This document shows, one piece after another, positions 6,735 to 7,296 of a stretch of 7,296 nt of DNA. The notes beneath the pieces are model-generated. The model did not search any database, was not told where the DNA came from, and saw nothing but the letters and a program-made list of their open reading frames with translations. This DNA is from an uncultured Ignavibacteriales bacterium (lineage in GTDB: Bacteria > Bacteroidota > Ignavibacteria > Ignavibacteriales > Ignavibacteriaceae), in assembly GCA_903915485.1 (NCBI GenBank), contig CAIWTC010000582.1, forward strand, positions 1-7,296, given 5' to 3'. The stretch's first letter is position 1. Each line of letters begins with the position of its first letter. Made by a program: the position numbers and the translations under genes.

Positions 6735-7296
6735 ATATACCAGTACTGATTGGAAAAATTGCCGGTAAAGTGAAAGGGTTGGATTGGAAGCAGATATTCA
6801 CTCTCTACTCAAGGTTAAAATTTTCTATCACTATTGTTCCTTCAGGTGTTTCATTTATTAAGCCTTCAACTTATCCATCGTGGATGGTAAGTTTGTTCCT
6901 GACAATTTTTGCAGCGGTAATAATGATAATTACATCGTTGCTAATGGTGTTTACTCCGCTGAACACACTATTCTTCAGCAAGACTGTTCAACTTTCCCAC
7001 TACCAAGTTAAAGAACTAAATTTGCTTCAGGATAAAGTGAGAAAGTTAGATGAAGAAGTTGAATTTATAAAAAGCGAGAATGAATCGCTGCGTAAGGCAA
7101 TCCTGTTGGGCGACACGACTGTCATAAACAAATTTTCAGGCAAACATGCCGGCGGCAGTTTGATTTATGTTGTCAGAGAACTTGTTGAAGAAATGTTTGG
7201 AGAAAAAAAGGCGGAAGTACCTTTTTTCAGACAGCCTTGTTCCGGACCGGTTTCAAACTCTTTCAAAGCTGATGAAGGTCATTATGGGATAGACTA
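6731..7296 (+). CDS. Membrane-anchored M23 (LytM-type) peptidase, 3' end missing
   Basis: ATG 6731 overlaps the preceding stop as ATGA, with AAAAGG 7 nt upstream. The frame stays open to the right edge, giving 188 residues. Residues 1-50 are a basic, soluble-looking N-terminus. Residues 51-74 are one transmembrane helix (W-M-V-S-L-F to L-M-V-F). Residues about 86-126 are a heptad-like coiled coil (VKELNLLQDKVRKLDEEVEF). After a linker come F-x-R-Q-P-C-S-G-P-V-S-N-S-F at 165-178 and GHYGID at 183-188. H184 and D188 fit the first two zinc ligands of the M23 H-x3-D motif. The remaining part of the domain, including the later H-x-H motif, lies beyond the window. This TM, coiled coil and M23 order is that of periplasmic peptidoglycan endopeptidases or of degenerate activators such as NlpD/EnvC. 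The intact H and D suggest a catalytic enzyme, but the missing part must confirm this. Confidence 0.85.
   Translation, partial: MNIPVLIGKIAGKVKGLDWKQIFTLYSRLKFSITIVPSGVSFIKPSTYPSWMVSLFLTIFAAVIMIITSLLMVFTPLNTLFFSKTVQLSHYQVKELNLLQDKVRKLDEEVEFIKSENESLRKAILLGDTTVINKFSGKHAGGSLIYVVRELVEEMFGEKKAEVPFFRQPCSGPVSNSFKADEGHYGID

Noticed and set aside
1..7296. Mobile element, CRISPR array, tRNA/rRNA, toxin-antitoxin or phage defence system
   Set aside because: No repeats-plus-spacers, transposase or integrase motifs, cloverleaf structures or small paired genes were seen; the window is filled with envelope genes at close spacing.

Overview
The window is an AT-rich stretch of 7.3 kb, densely coding, with every supported gene on the + strand. 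The gene content suggests a Gram-negative (diderm) bacterium of the Bacteroidota/Chlorobiota group with a type IX secretion system (T9SS). The evidence is a protein with a T9SS-type C-terminal sorting domain, a PorV/PorQ-family outer-membrane protein, a GWxTD-domain protein, a lipid A type acyltransferase and a GT9 heptosyltransferase-like enzyme. The combination of GWxTD and PorV-like genes, plus TTG starts with readable Shine-Dalgarno sequences, fits Ignavibacteria- or Kapabacteria-like lineages better than classical Bacteroidia. That placement is inference, not something the sequence proves.

Layout. Positions 1-1662 hold the 3' part of a large exported protein, with a fibronectin III-like fragment near the left edge and a sorting domain in the last ~100 residues. 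After 21 bp, and with no terminator between, comes a PorV/PorQ-family outer-membrane protein (1684-2718). A strong intrinsic terminator (2745-2788) closes this first unit.

Only 16 bp after the terminator's T-tract a second set of genes begins: an exported GWxTD-domain protein (2805-4169), an LpxL/HtrB-type acyltransferase (4182-5057), a GT9 glycosyltransferase (5045-6073), a YrdC/TsaC-type protein (6060-6734) and a membrane-anchored M23 peptidase cut off by the right edge (6731-7296). The junctions are +12, -13, -14 and -4 bp, so the last four genes look like a translationally coupled operon.

Functionally, most of the window concerns the cell envelope. It covers secretion and anchoring of a surface protein (cargo and PorV-like partner), lipid A/LPS core assembly (acyltransferase and heptosyltransferase-like) and peptidoglycan processing (M23). 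One tRNA-modification enzyme (TsaC-like) is embedded in the operon. I see no mobile elements, tRNA or rRNA genes, CRISPR arrays or defence systems. I do not see a clearly new biological system. The most interesting points are the little-understood GWxTD protein, the terminator crowding its start codon, a perfect inverted repeat near the start of the acyltransferase gene, and the cargo/PorV pairing.
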